A stretch of DNA of 64,000 nucleotides, taken from assembly GCA_022702545.1 (NCBI GenBank), contig JAHRBC010000002.1, positions 3,782,001 through 3,846,000 of the forward strand, read 5' to 3'. Shown piece after piece: positions 37,290-47,073 of this stretch (positions within the stretch are counted from its first letter, which is position 1; the number at the start of each line of letters is the position of its first letter). Made by a program: the position numbers and the translations under genes. Under the pieces are notes generated by a model. That model was not told where the DNA came from. It made no database searches and saw nothing but the letters and a program-made list of their open reading frames with translations. The DNA comes from Phycomyces nitens (taxonomy: Eukaryota > Mucoromycota > Mucoromycetes > Mucorales > Phycomycetaceae).

Positions 37290-37435
37290 GTATAACAACA
37301 CTAGATAGATGGATGGGATTCACTGGCTCAGCACTCCGCTGCAGCACCCCACAAGCCACTTGGATTCATCTATTTGACAGCTGTCCTACGATAATCTCAT
37401 TCTGTACCCCTTGTTCATCTTCTTGTTTGCTTTAG

Positions 37436-38258
37436 ATGGCCAGCTTCCTATTCTACTCTTTCCTCAGCCTCTTGTCAGCTCCCTTTGGCAGTGTCAAGCC
37501 TGCTTCCAGAGCAGCTATCTCTTTCACGGGTGGAAAGGATTCGGTCTTGGCTCTCCACCGCATCAAAGACAGTGGATCTACAGTGGCTGTCCTGGTCACC
37601 TTTTGCCCTCCTTCAGGAACACCATTCAGAGCTCACCCAATAACTGTTATCAAGCAACAGGCTGAGGCTCTTGGGATCCCTCATGTTGTCTGCACAATCA
37701 ATGGGCCTGACTATCTGGCTAGCTACAGACAAGAGATCGCTCGTCTCCGCAAGGACTTCTCCATTGATGCATTGGTGACAGGTAAATTATGGCATTTACG
37801 CATAACACCCATTCTATCAGAGAAATTAACGCGTCTGATTTGGTGATACTTTGATAGGTGACATTATGCCTGTGTGCAGTGATTTCATGGAAAGAGCAGT
37901 TCAGACAACTGGCGTATCACTTGTACGTCCTCTATGGATGCAGCCCAGAGAGGAGATCTTGGCCGACATGTGGTCTCGCAACTTTGACGTGATCATTTCG
38001 TGTGTAAATTCAGCAAAGCTTGGACTGTCTGATGAAGAGTGCACAGAAAGCGTTGGAAAGAAGTTTTCAAAGGAATGGCTCAAGAAGATCTGCTCAAAGA
38101 ACGAGACAGTCGATGCTGCAGGCGAATTGGGCGAATTCCACACAATGGTGCTCGACTGCCCCCTCTTCCGCTCCAAAGTGGAGGTTGAGGGAATTTGTGG
38201 ACAGGACAATAGTTATAAGTTTCTTGAGATAGAATCCACGCGTCTTGTTCCCAAATGA
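37436..38258 (+). CDS. diphthine-ammonia ligase family protein (DPH6-like)
   Basis: Two exons (37436-37781, 37858-38258) give 248 residues. The PP-loop ATP-binding motif TGGKDS is at residues 31-36, followed by VLVTFCPPS and VTGDIMP. The C-terminal GELGEFHTMVLDCPLF matches the GE.GEF.T.VLD.PLF signature of the DUF71 / diphthine-ammonia ligase family, which adenylates diphthine and amidates it to diphthamide on elongation factor 2. The first 25 residues are hydrophobic (SFLFYSFLSLL..), an unusual extension for this family; a pyrimidine tract ending in TAG directly before the ATG leaves open that the start lies on an unseen upstream exon. A family paralogue rather than Dph6 itself is possible. 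Confidence 0.83.
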
Positions 38259-38437
38259 TTCATATAATAATAAATACCCAACAGGAAAAAAAAATATCGG
38301 CTGAATATGTTTAGAGCAATGATTTAAAGTCTTGGCATTTACAAGCTAGACTTGTATAGAGCCGTTTTGTTATTTGAAGCCCTTGATATAGAGGTAGTGA
38401 GGATAGGTATGACTAGAGTAAATAAGGGAGATTGAAT

Positions 38438-39062
38438 CTAGTGAACATTCTCAAGAAACAGGCTTCGTTGCGTAGCGCCATTGGGACCCGAGATGGTATT
38501 GCCTGGTGGTGAGTAAGAACAGACAAAGAAAGAGAAGCCAAGGCTAGGACAGAACGATTTACCACACCCAAGTCTCTGCGTGGATTTCCATACTATTTGA
38601 GTATAGTGGCCAGTGTCAAAGCGATATCCTGGTTGATTTCGATTATAGTTTCTCTCTTCATTTGCCCATAAATCAAACGCTTCGCGCCAGTTTTCCGCCC
38701 CTCCGGCAATGTTCTCACCATAGGGACCCTATATATATGTATATATACATATATATATATACATATATATATATACATATATATATATTAGGAATCATAA
38801 CAAATGTTTTCAAATACAAGAAACCTGCATCGCTATGGCCAAATTGGCACTTGCTTGACCATTTTTGAGCAAACTTGGCGAGCTCATTATCCCAAATCAA
38901 AGGAGGTGCTGAATGCTGTCTACGAAATGCGTTGTGCATCTCCAAGATACTGTTTTCGGCACGTAGTATGGGAGTTATAGAGTTTTTTGTGGTCGGATCA
39001 CAAGAAATCACTACAAACAAAGTGACTGATACGAATGTCTTGAATAAGGACGAGAAATACAT
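38438..39062 (-). CDS. secreted CAP/SCP (PR-1-like) protein, GC-AG intron
   Basis: Three exons (39062-38829, 38728-38563, 38502-38438) give 154 residues. A signal peptide (residues 1 to about 20) is followed by a CAP domain: EMHNAFRRQHSAPPLIWDNEL, KCQFGHSDGPYGENIAGG and the CAP1 motif GHYTQIVWKST. The first intron only restores HSDGPYGEN if it starts with GC (GCAGGT) and ends at TAG; a GT site two bases further breaks the frame. That intron is mostly TA/TATACA microsatellite. The C-terminus ends at CGNTISGPNG.. and lacks the usual CEYSPPGN-type end, so the gene may be truncated or decaying. CAP proteins bind sterols or act at the host/environment interface; the exact role is unknown. Confidence 0.72.
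38731..38788. repeat. TA/TATACA microsatellite inside a CAP-gene intron
   Basis: Repeating TATATATATATACA-like units fill most of the 100 bp intron of the CAP gene. Confidence 0.85.
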
Positions 39063-40408
39063 TGTGTTCCAAACAACTGATACAAATGTCTCTTGTAAAA
39101 TATCAAAGAGGCTGATTTATTCTATTTGATAAACACAGGAATGTATGCTCGGCTAGTTGAACATATTGGATATTGGGCAATGGACATTCTTGTACGATGT
39201 AAGTTGGTTGTAGCAAAACATAAGAATGTAGGATTTCATTACAAGTGCTTACTATTCAATATATGTAGCATGTATAGATGGGTCTGCGTAGACCAGGACT
39301 AAAGAACATGATGATAAAGATGATGATAATGATGATGATAATGATGATTAAGATGATGATGATGATGGGATATCAGTTGATATGCTTGGCCCAAATCAAT
39401 CGATCATTGTTTACAAATATATTAATTCCATCAGAGTTGTGACCTCTATAAAAGCGTTGCATGATGACAGATGATCCATTTCCACCTGTATATTCTGAAT
39501 AGCATCCAGCAGCACATTTATATTTATGTCAGTTTGCGTTTTGGGATCAAAGCATCACAATTAATTGTGATTGGGTAATCAAATCACATTCTAGCCAAAT
39601 AGTAGGCCAGTGTTTAAAAGCAACAAGGACATTTGGATTTATCCACAATATAATAAGAGGGGTAGTTGCTATGGAAATCATTGCCAATATATATATAAAT
39701 TGGTTAGATCTTTGTGAGTTCGGTACATCAGGGTTGTCATGCCAAGGTATATGCAGTCTATTTCATGTTATGTCTGACACATTGGTCATAAAGCACCCTT
39801 TCTATTTGCTATTGTGCAAGAACAATGGAAATAAACAACAACAGAGTCGTACGAGTGGTCCAGAGTTATATATACTAAGAGGGATTTGGTTTTGATCCAA
39901 AGATCCTATGGTCTCCTTTCTGTTGTACTCCTCGAGAAAGGAGTATGATGGCGAGGTCTGCCTTTCTCTAATTCACGTGTCAAGTCTAGTGCTTTCAATG
40001 AAAATAAATAATCATCTTTTCAGAGGCAAATATATATATATATATATATTATTGGGTTTTAGGTTACAGTTGTGGAGGCCTTATTGTGGCACATCCAAAG
40101 TATGAAAAAGGGGCTCTGTAGAGCAGAAAAGGAGATGATCAGATATGGATCTCCAAAAAGGCACCATTTCACTCGAACCTCTTGCTAGTCAGCCCACGGG
40201 TCTCTATACACAGTCTGCCCACATGAGTGCACCAACAAGGGGATCAGACTTCCAATGGCATTTACCAGCCGTACTAACCAACGGGAAACCACAAGAACCC
40301 TTTCTTTTTTCTTTTCTTTTTTTTTTTTTTTTACCCCTCTTATATTTCTTTAATCAAAGGTGGCCACAGTGTCACTAATTCCTCTCTTCTTCTTTCACCC
40401 CTTTTATA
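39063..40408. other. intergenic region with GAT repeats
   Basis: Upstream of the CAP gene and of the LITAF-domain gene, which point away from each other. An imperfect GAT/GATAAT tandem tract occupies about 39308-39368, a TA run 40029-40050, and a T run 40319-40332. The open frames at 39671 and 39908 show no coding character. Confidence 0.5.
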
Positions 40409-41259
40409 ATGTTGCCTTTCGACTCTTCTTTTAAGCCCAATACAAAACGACAAAGATCCGATAGTGGCCATGGTCCCAGCATAGCCACAAAACTAAGCAC
40501 ACCAATCTGGCCACCACCCACCACCACCACCACCTCAGCCTTCCCACAACCAACCGCATTTCCAGTAACCCACAGCGTATCCTTCACAGCAGAATCGACC
40601 AACGATAGCATGTCCCTCCAGTCAGCATATTCTGGAACATCCTCCAGCCGTTCATCCCTCGCAGGCTCCAGTATGTCTGTGCGAGTACAGCGATTTCACT
40701 TTGGAACACCTGGACCCTACCATCGTTCATCCTCCACACCTTCTCTTGCTGCTGACATACCCTTTTCAAACACCAGTCACATATCACAGACCTCGGGACG
40801 CCCGAGTTCATGGACCAGACTACGCACAAGGGCTCAAAGCATAGCAAGTGGCCACAGCAGTCGTCAAACTCGTCAATCATGGCGACGAAGGCGAGTGAGT
40901 CTGTTGATGGATCAACATTTGCCAGACTTTGAAACCCAGGTGTTTTGTCCCACATGCGAAAAATGGATCCAGTCTCGAATTCGCTACCGTTTAGGCTCAA
41001 TGGCATGGCTGGTGGCATTTATATTGTAGGTAGAATGGATAATAAATCAAAGGCCATGTACTCACGGATTTCAAACCAAAGGCTAATGTGTACAGTCTTT
41101 CTGTTCTGGATTCCCTTTTATGTAAAGTATTTTAAAGGTAATCTTGTGCATGATGGTCTTGGCAAACAAAAAAGGGTATTGATATTGTCGATCTCTCCAG
41201 ATGTTGTTCATTACTGCCCGGCATGCGGCACAAAGATAGGCAGACACTCTAGGATTTGA
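40409..41259 (+). CDS. LITAF-domain protein
   Basis: Three exons (40409-41025, 41082-41137, 41201-41259) give 243 residues. The C-terminal LITAF domain has its split zinc site: CPTC at residues 180-183 and HYCPACG near residue 230, flanking a hydrophobic membrane-inserted stretch (MAWLVAFIL.. to IPFYVKYFKD). The intron acceptors were chosen because only they keep this frame: the AAAG site at 41080-41081 is used rather than ACAG at 41094-41095. Residues 1-170 are disordered, Ser/Thr/Pro-rich and then Arg-rich. LITAF proteins sit on late endosomes/lysosomes as monotopic membrane adaptors for trafficking. The N-terminal extension is longer than in animal LITAF. Confidence 0.85.
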
Positions 41260-42052
41260 CTTGGGCTACAGACAATCATTTTTCCAACAACAACAAAAAA
41301 AAACAGATCCCAAAATCCCCCCAAAACCACGCTTACTTTCCAAGGGTGGCAACAGAAGGCGCCTTGCACGTACGTGTATTCAAGACTAAGCCTGTAGTGC
41401 GATTTGACACATAGTCAAACCATTTATAACCATCATCATAAGCATCATAATCATAATCAGCATCAACAGCATCAGCATAATCATTATCATCATAATCATA
41501 ATGGTTACAATTGTTAATATTTTATCAGAAAAAAAAAAGCAAAGCCAGATAGATGTTTATACTCTATAATGACAATAATAATAATACTAATCCTACTAAT
41601 CCTAATAAAAACATAAACTTGATAAAATACCACGTTTAATACTGGAGAAATCTACAATCTACCAATGGCAAAAATCCTCTAACGTGGGTTTAATCAAACA
41701 GCTTTACTTTTTTGTTATTATTGAATTCCGATAATTGTTTGTCAATCAAGAAATGAATGAATTGTCCACCTTCACATTGCCTTTAATGGAAATAGCAATT
41801 CTACAGATCCATTTTTTTAATAGTGTGTAAATAAATAAATAAAATGGATTCCGGCCAAGGATAATCCTTGTCGTCCTTCCAAACACAAGGATCTTACTGC
41901 CAGAACAATTGACTGATAAAAGTCTGTTTAAACGGAATCAATTTGCTGTGTACAGGCCTAGAAATATCTTACTATTCCTAGCAAGAATTTCCTGTTGAAT
42001 GACAATACAGACAGTACAAAAAGTTGTAGTACACAATTAATAAAAAAATATC
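41260..42052. other. intergenic region with CAT repeats
   Basis: An imperfect CAT/ATCATA tract spans about 41429-41510, followed by A/T-rich DNA up to the inverted-repeat element. No gene seen. Confidence 0.55.
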
Positions 42053-42850
42053 ACAGCTTTAGATATACACCCGCATCCTATTGGCCAATACTTTTATCTG
42101 AGATATCCACACATAGTTGCGGAATATAAACATCTTTCTTTATATAGCAAGGTGTTTTTATGCTTTATACCTTCCTAATTAGAACCCCTGCTTTAAAATA
42201 GCGCACTTGCCAGAAATTGTACTCATCTAATAAGAATGTGGGTTCAGTCCGCCTAGTGATACAGAATATTAAACCATTACACCAAGGCATACAGGGGTAT
42301 ATTAGTGCTAGTAAAGTGGTGTCATAAATTCCACTTTTCATACAACAAGCCGATATTTCTGGGCAGAGCAGGTGGCAGATACAGGCAGTCAAAGAGTATT
42401 AGCAGATACAACCTATTGGTCATAAAAGTAGACAACTACTTGGTTATCACTATCTTGTACAAATATATAGACACACACAAAAAAGAAACCTTATGGATCT
42501 ATTACTCGATTATGTAATGGATCCTATATATATATATATTAGTTCAAGGTTTAATTTAATATTAAAGGACTGGATACAGATCAAGAGAGTCTTGCTTCAA
42601 CGAGACATAATTAGACACGATATCTTGAAATATGGCAAAGTACCCGGAATTAACGTGTTTGTGGCATTTGATTGTACAAGGAACAAAGAAATGTTTCCAT
42701 GGAACATTAAACGAGATGTTGAACGCGAATTTAGTTATAAAGACAATCTGTTCTTTGGCAACCAAAAATACAAGACGTGTGCTGACTCTAATAACAATGG
42801 CTTGTTCTCGACTATCATGGCTCAAATGGACTTGAGCTTCTTGATAAATG

Positions 42851-42882
<32 letters not shown>

Positions 42883-42935
42883 CAGCCAATCAAAATCGAT
42901 GCCGCTAGCCAATCAGTATTAACTTTAAATTTTAG
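42053..42935 (+). repeat. left inverted arm
   Basis: Pairs with 45060-45929 on the other strand. Contains a TA microsatellite at 42850-42880 and, on its minus strand, tRNA-like A- and B-box sequences near 42240-42290. The 152-codon plus and 116-codon minus frames within it overlap in antisense. Confidence 0.88.
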
Positions 42936-43027
42936 AAATCCTATGTCGTAAATCTTGGCATTGGAATATATATATAAGTTGAAGAGTAGTAGTAATTTTT
43001 TTTTTTTTCAATACTTTACAATCTAAC

Positions 43028-43500
43028 ATGAGTACAATATTTTTATATAAAAGTAAGAATGAAAGGGTTGTTGCTGAGAATGGTGGTTCTGAGACCATGT
43101 ATTATATTGTTGATCAGAATGAATTTATTATCGAGACAATTACTGTTTATTCTAAGTACTTGAAAACTATGGTCTCCAGTGAATCTTGTCCGACTTGCCC
43201 ATTGTTGATAGAGAGGACAAAAGACAAAGATATCCGTATAAATGAACCAAATACAAAACGGAACTATGTGTGTTATACTGTCTAGGGTAAAGCTAGATTT
43301 TTTTGATCTGAATATTGAAAAGTGTACAAGTACATCATCTGGAGTAAATAAGTTGGGTATTTAGGGCCGGACAGCACAGCGATGGGTAAAGCAGTATAAT
43401 ATATGCGTCCTGATGGCATTTTCGAGGATCGTAAAAAAGCGGCAACAGTAAATCGTCACATCAAAAGAAGTCACAAAAAACTACCCACTACCCACTGGGA
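43028..43500 (+). pseudogene. transposase N-terminal (helix-turn-helix) relic
   Basis: Begins at an ATG and runs 85 codons to an in-frame TAG. Past that stop the same protein can be followed through further stops and shifts: KARFFDLNIEKC, NKLGI-GRTAQRWVKQYN and PDGIFEDRKK. The RTAQRWVKQY helix and the following IFEDRKK linker are typical of a winged helix-turn-helix seen in DNA transposases I know from Mucorales genomes. No DDE catalytic core could be traced downstream before 44100. It is therefore a broken transposase start inside the inverted-repeat element, probably its original mobility gene or a co-resident one. Confidence 0.5.
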
Positions 43501-44111
43501 TATATTTTGGTTGTCAATGCTTTAGCTCTTTACGCATCACAATCTACATTATTGAAATCACTTTTTAAAGCATCTTAATGTTTGAGAGCATATGCTGTTA
43601 AATATAAAAGTCCCAAAGCTAAAGTGGATTAATAATATGTTTTGAATCAGTAAATACGATAAACAAATTTAATCCATATTGTCTAAATATTGTTAACGAG
43701 AGTTTAATATTATAGCTTGAACAAACGGCCAAGAGTTCTTTGTTCTTCACATCAGCATAAAAATAGCACTGCTTAAATTGAATAATATATTACATGCTAT
43801 AAAGGTAACAAGCATGGATTGTTGTTCATATCTCTTTCTTGCTCTGGTTTCTGTCTATCAAACAAAGTAAACGTGGCACAACTGTATTATGTGTTGACTT
43901 TTATTGTCAATTCATACAGTCCGTGGCTTTCCGCTGTGTCGATTTAACGGTATCCAGGATTCATGGCAATCCAATAACATATCGCACATACTTGGGTTCT
44001 AGCGATGTGCTAGACAAAGGTTCAAAAAGACAAAGAATTGGATTTCGTAAGCTATGATTACTTATGTTTTTTTAATTGAGAAAAGAATTAATTCTAAACT
44101 CTTTTTCTTAT

Positions 44112-44968
44112 AGACACTGAGATTTAAGTGATGCTATTCATAAATGAAGTGTATCAACCTGAAGAGCCTCATAATCCTAGTATTTATGATGTGAAATCAG
44201 TATCTACTAATGACTTTTATGAAACTGTCAAAAAGAGCATACCACAATATTTGAAAATAAGTCGGTGCAATCTTTCACAAGATGGTGTTCGAATGCTCGT
44301 TTATCATTCTTAAGAGCGCAAGAAGAACGAAAAAATAATATTCGAGCAAGAATTTGTCATGTCATGGATGAACAGTTTCATGGTAAGCTCAAGTATTGGT
44401 ACAATTAAAGTATATTGCTAAGCCATTTTCTTGGTAGATGACATCAAATCGGCAATTTGCCAATATTTACCATTGTATCAGGAGTCAATCAAGAACTTGA
44501 AACGAAATGGGTGTGAAATAGTGGGATATGCTCGCAAGTCCCCTTTAAAGGATAGACTTGAAAACAGAGTGAAACTTTTGCAGAAAAAATGGTGAACAAC
44601 TTGGAAAATCGCTCATTGGCAAGCAGAATATCTGTCTATTTTCCCAGTTGTGCATCAACTCCATTCAGTGAAAGAGATACCACGAACAATAAATCCGTAC
44701 TTGCAAAATTAAGCAATGTGAATAGAGATACTCAAGGTAATTCCGAATAGATGAAAACATATAATGTAGGACTCACTCTACCATCAATTCACTACAGATA
44801 TGCTTCATTATCTACAATCTGCACAACATGAAATCTGTTTGGTATCAATCGATTATGCGGGGGTTACTTCAAGATCGCAAGAGCTGGAAAAAAAAAGATT
44901 GATTGAAAACAATGATGGGATCAAAAAGATTTGCAATTGATACTGTTGATTTGGACAATGAACTTTGA
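44112..44968 (+). pseudogene. decayed GYARKS-motif (serine recombinase-like) gene
   Basis: Coding segments separated by two intact introns (44383-44437 and 44737-44797, both GT..AG). Recognisable protein: ICHVMDEQFHDDIKSAICQY, then GCEIVGYARKSPLKDRLENR, a VNNLENRS..SCASTPFSERD stretch, QDMLHYLQSAQHEICLVSID, and a DTVDLDNEL end. GYARKS resembles the GYARVS start of serine resolvases (IS607/invertase type), and I recall similar uncharacterised proteins in Mucorales. Breaks: a shift near 44313, a two-base gain in an A run near 44585, and a shift near 44938. The splice sites survive, so inactivation may be recent. The catalytic assignment is inference. Confidence 0.5.
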
Positions 44969-45059
44969 CCACTTGATGCAAAACTTTTAGCATCTGATCC
45001 CACATTTCTTGCCAAGTTTGATTGCAAAAAGAAGATTTTACAACGATCAAAATAAAGAT

Positions 45060-45929
45060 TTCTATTTTTTAAAATGTAAAGTTAATACTGATTGGCTAGC
45101 GGCATCGATTTTGATTGGCTGCAATATATATAACATTTATCAAGAAGCTCAAGTCCATTTGAGCCATGATAGTCGAGAACAAGCCATTGTTATTAGAGTC
45201 AGCACACGTCTTGTATTTTTGGTTGCCAAAGAACAGATTGTCTTTATAACTAAATTCGCGTTCAACATCTCGTTTAATGTTCCATGGAAACATTTCTTTG
45301 TTCCTTGTACAATCAAATGCCACAAACACGTTAATTCCGGGTACTTTGCCATATTTCAAGATATCGTGTCTAATTATGTCTCGTTGAATCAAGACTCTCT
45401 TGATCTGTATCCAGTCCTTTAATATTAAATTAAACCTTGAACTAATATATATATATATAGGATCCATTACATAATCGAGTAATAGATCCATAAGGTTTCT
45501 TTTTTGTGTGTCTATATATTTGTACAAGATAGTGATAACCAAGTAGCTGTCTACTTTTATGACCAATAGGTTGTATCTGCTAATACTCTTTGACTGCCTG
45601 TATCTGCCACCTGCTCTGCCCAGAAATATCGGCTTGTTGTATGAAAAGTGGAATTTATGACACCACTTTACTAGCACTAATATACCCCTGTATGCCTTGG
45701 TGTAATGGTTTAATATTCTGTATCACTAGGCGGACTGAATCCACATTCTTATTAGATGAGTACAATTTCTGGCAAGTGCGGTATTTTAAAGCAGGGGTTC
45801 TAATTAGGAAGGTATAAAGCATAAAAACACCTTGCTATATAAAGAAAGATGTTTATATTCCGCAACTATGTGTGGATATCTCAGATAAAAGTATTGGCCA
45901 ATAGGATGCGGGTGTATATCTAAAGCTGT
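45060..45929 (-). repeat. right inverted arm
   Basis: Mirror of 42053-42935. Its minus strand has a 193-codon frame (45096-45677) and its plus strand a 137-codon frame (45009-45422) in antisense overlap. The left arm keeps near-identical but interrupted versions, so neither is clearly a gene. Confidence 0.88.
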
Positions 45930-46539
45930 AAGAACCTTCCAAGTTTGAGGGGTTATGGGACGGAGATGAATTTTCAATATTCTGTTTTACAGTACATTTT
46001 TTTTTTACTTTTCTCTATAAACATATCATAATATATAATTTGAGCAAAGCAAAAGACATATAGTGGTCTTTATACATACTGGGAACCGAAAACCCAAAAA
46101 GACAAGACTTGAATGTGTTTATGAGGAGTCGAATTATAAGTCAATGGGAAAGAGACGCTACCTGTTCCGAGATTTTGACATTCCTTGACATTCCAAAAAA
46201 GTATTTTTGGAAATGTCTTAAAGGCCTTTGAGATCAAGACATGTTTGTGCCCTCAAGACGTTTAGGAGGCGCAAAGGTCACAAGCAAACTCAAGCTGCGA
46301 TGTTTCGCTCATTTCGCAAGGAGCCATTCATCACAATTGCAATCCAGCATTAGAGATTAGTAGATGTAAGAATCTCCAAGTCTTTGGTCATCTTTTGTAA
46401 GAACATGAAACTTGTTGACTATTAATCTCATGTACCAGAACAGAAACCTGATCTGACCGAAATACATATATAAAATTGGTTGTCTTGTCAAATAAATCAT
46501 GAGTTATTGTTGTTGGCAATGGTTGCAGTATCAGAGTCA
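45930..46539. other. decayed DNA upstream of the Tc1 relic
   Basis: A T run at 45999-46009; the part from about 46230 probably contains the 5' half of the Tc1-type transposon, too decayed to translate with confidence. The minus-strand frame 46388-46612 is a shadow. Confidence 0.4.
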
Positions 46540-47073
46540 ATAGAAAAATGGCCAAGAGGTACGCCGATAAGGACATTGTCAATACATACAAGTTTGCCAA
46601 GGGTTCTGTCATTATCTGTGGTTGTTTCTAAGGAAGGGGGTCTTGGCCTTTTGGTTACCCTTGGGAAATCATTGACCAAGACAAATATGTTGATTGTCTG
46701 GTCAAATGCCTTCTTCCATGGTATGAAGAACTTGCCAGGAATACAAACAGACAATTTGTTTCAAGAATATGGCTCTCCATGTCATACTGGTGCTTATGTC
46801 ACATGGTATAAGAAAGGTGGCTCCTTGACAGCTTTTATTTTTAGCCTGCACAGAACCCAGATCTCAATCCTATTAGGCATATTTGGGCTCATGTTTCACA
46901 GAACCTTTGCAAGAATCGATAAAAGATAACCATTATGGATGAGCTTGAGGGGGTAGACCATAAGATATGGTTAGAAATATACTTCTTTAATTTCTGGCAA
47001 ATTTGGTAGCCAGCATGCCAAATCGAGTCCAGAAAGTAATTGCCAAAAAAAAAGGCGGAGCAACCAAATACTA
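46540..47073 (+). pseudogene. Tc1/mariner transposase, dead
   Basis: Translation in shifting frames follows a Tc1 catalytic core: KGSVIICGCF (the G-G-S-V-M-V-W-G-C-F strand), GPFGYPWEIIDQDKYVDCL, LLPWYEEL, SPCHTGAYVTWY (around the second Asp), PDLNPIRHIWAHVSQNL (the D34E glutamate region, here with Arg where PIE is expected), and a C-terminal MPNRVQKVIAKKKGGATKY. Several stops and frameshifts break it, so it encodes no enzyme. Tc1/mariner transposases cut and paste DNA at TA sites. I did not identify the element's terminal repeats. Confidence 0.8.

Larger units (their letters stand above)
42053..45929. mobile_element. DNA element with long inverted terminal repeats
   Basis: A 3.9 kb unit whose ends are inverted copies of each other for about 880 bp: left arm 42053-42935, right arm 45060-45929. 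Termini read ACAGCTTTAGATATACACCC on each strand. By eye the arms differ by only about five substitutions plus TA and CA repeat length, roughly 99% identity. The 2.1 kb interior holds a decayed helix-turn-helix transposase start (43028-43500) and a decayed GYARKS-type gene (44112-44968), both on the plus strand. No target-site duplication is obvious next to the termini. I do not know the superfamily; long-TIR groups such as Mutator-like elements are candidates only on structure. Confidence 0.75.

Noticed and set aside
39300..39370. CRISPR-like or coding Asp repeat (GAT tract)
   Set aside because: Simple imperfect trinucleotide repeat without spacers or an open gene around it.
41091..41096. 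ACAG acceptor for LITAF exon 2
   Set aside because: It puts the exon out of frame with the WIPFYV segment; the AAAG acceptor at 41080-41081 restores the LITAF domain.
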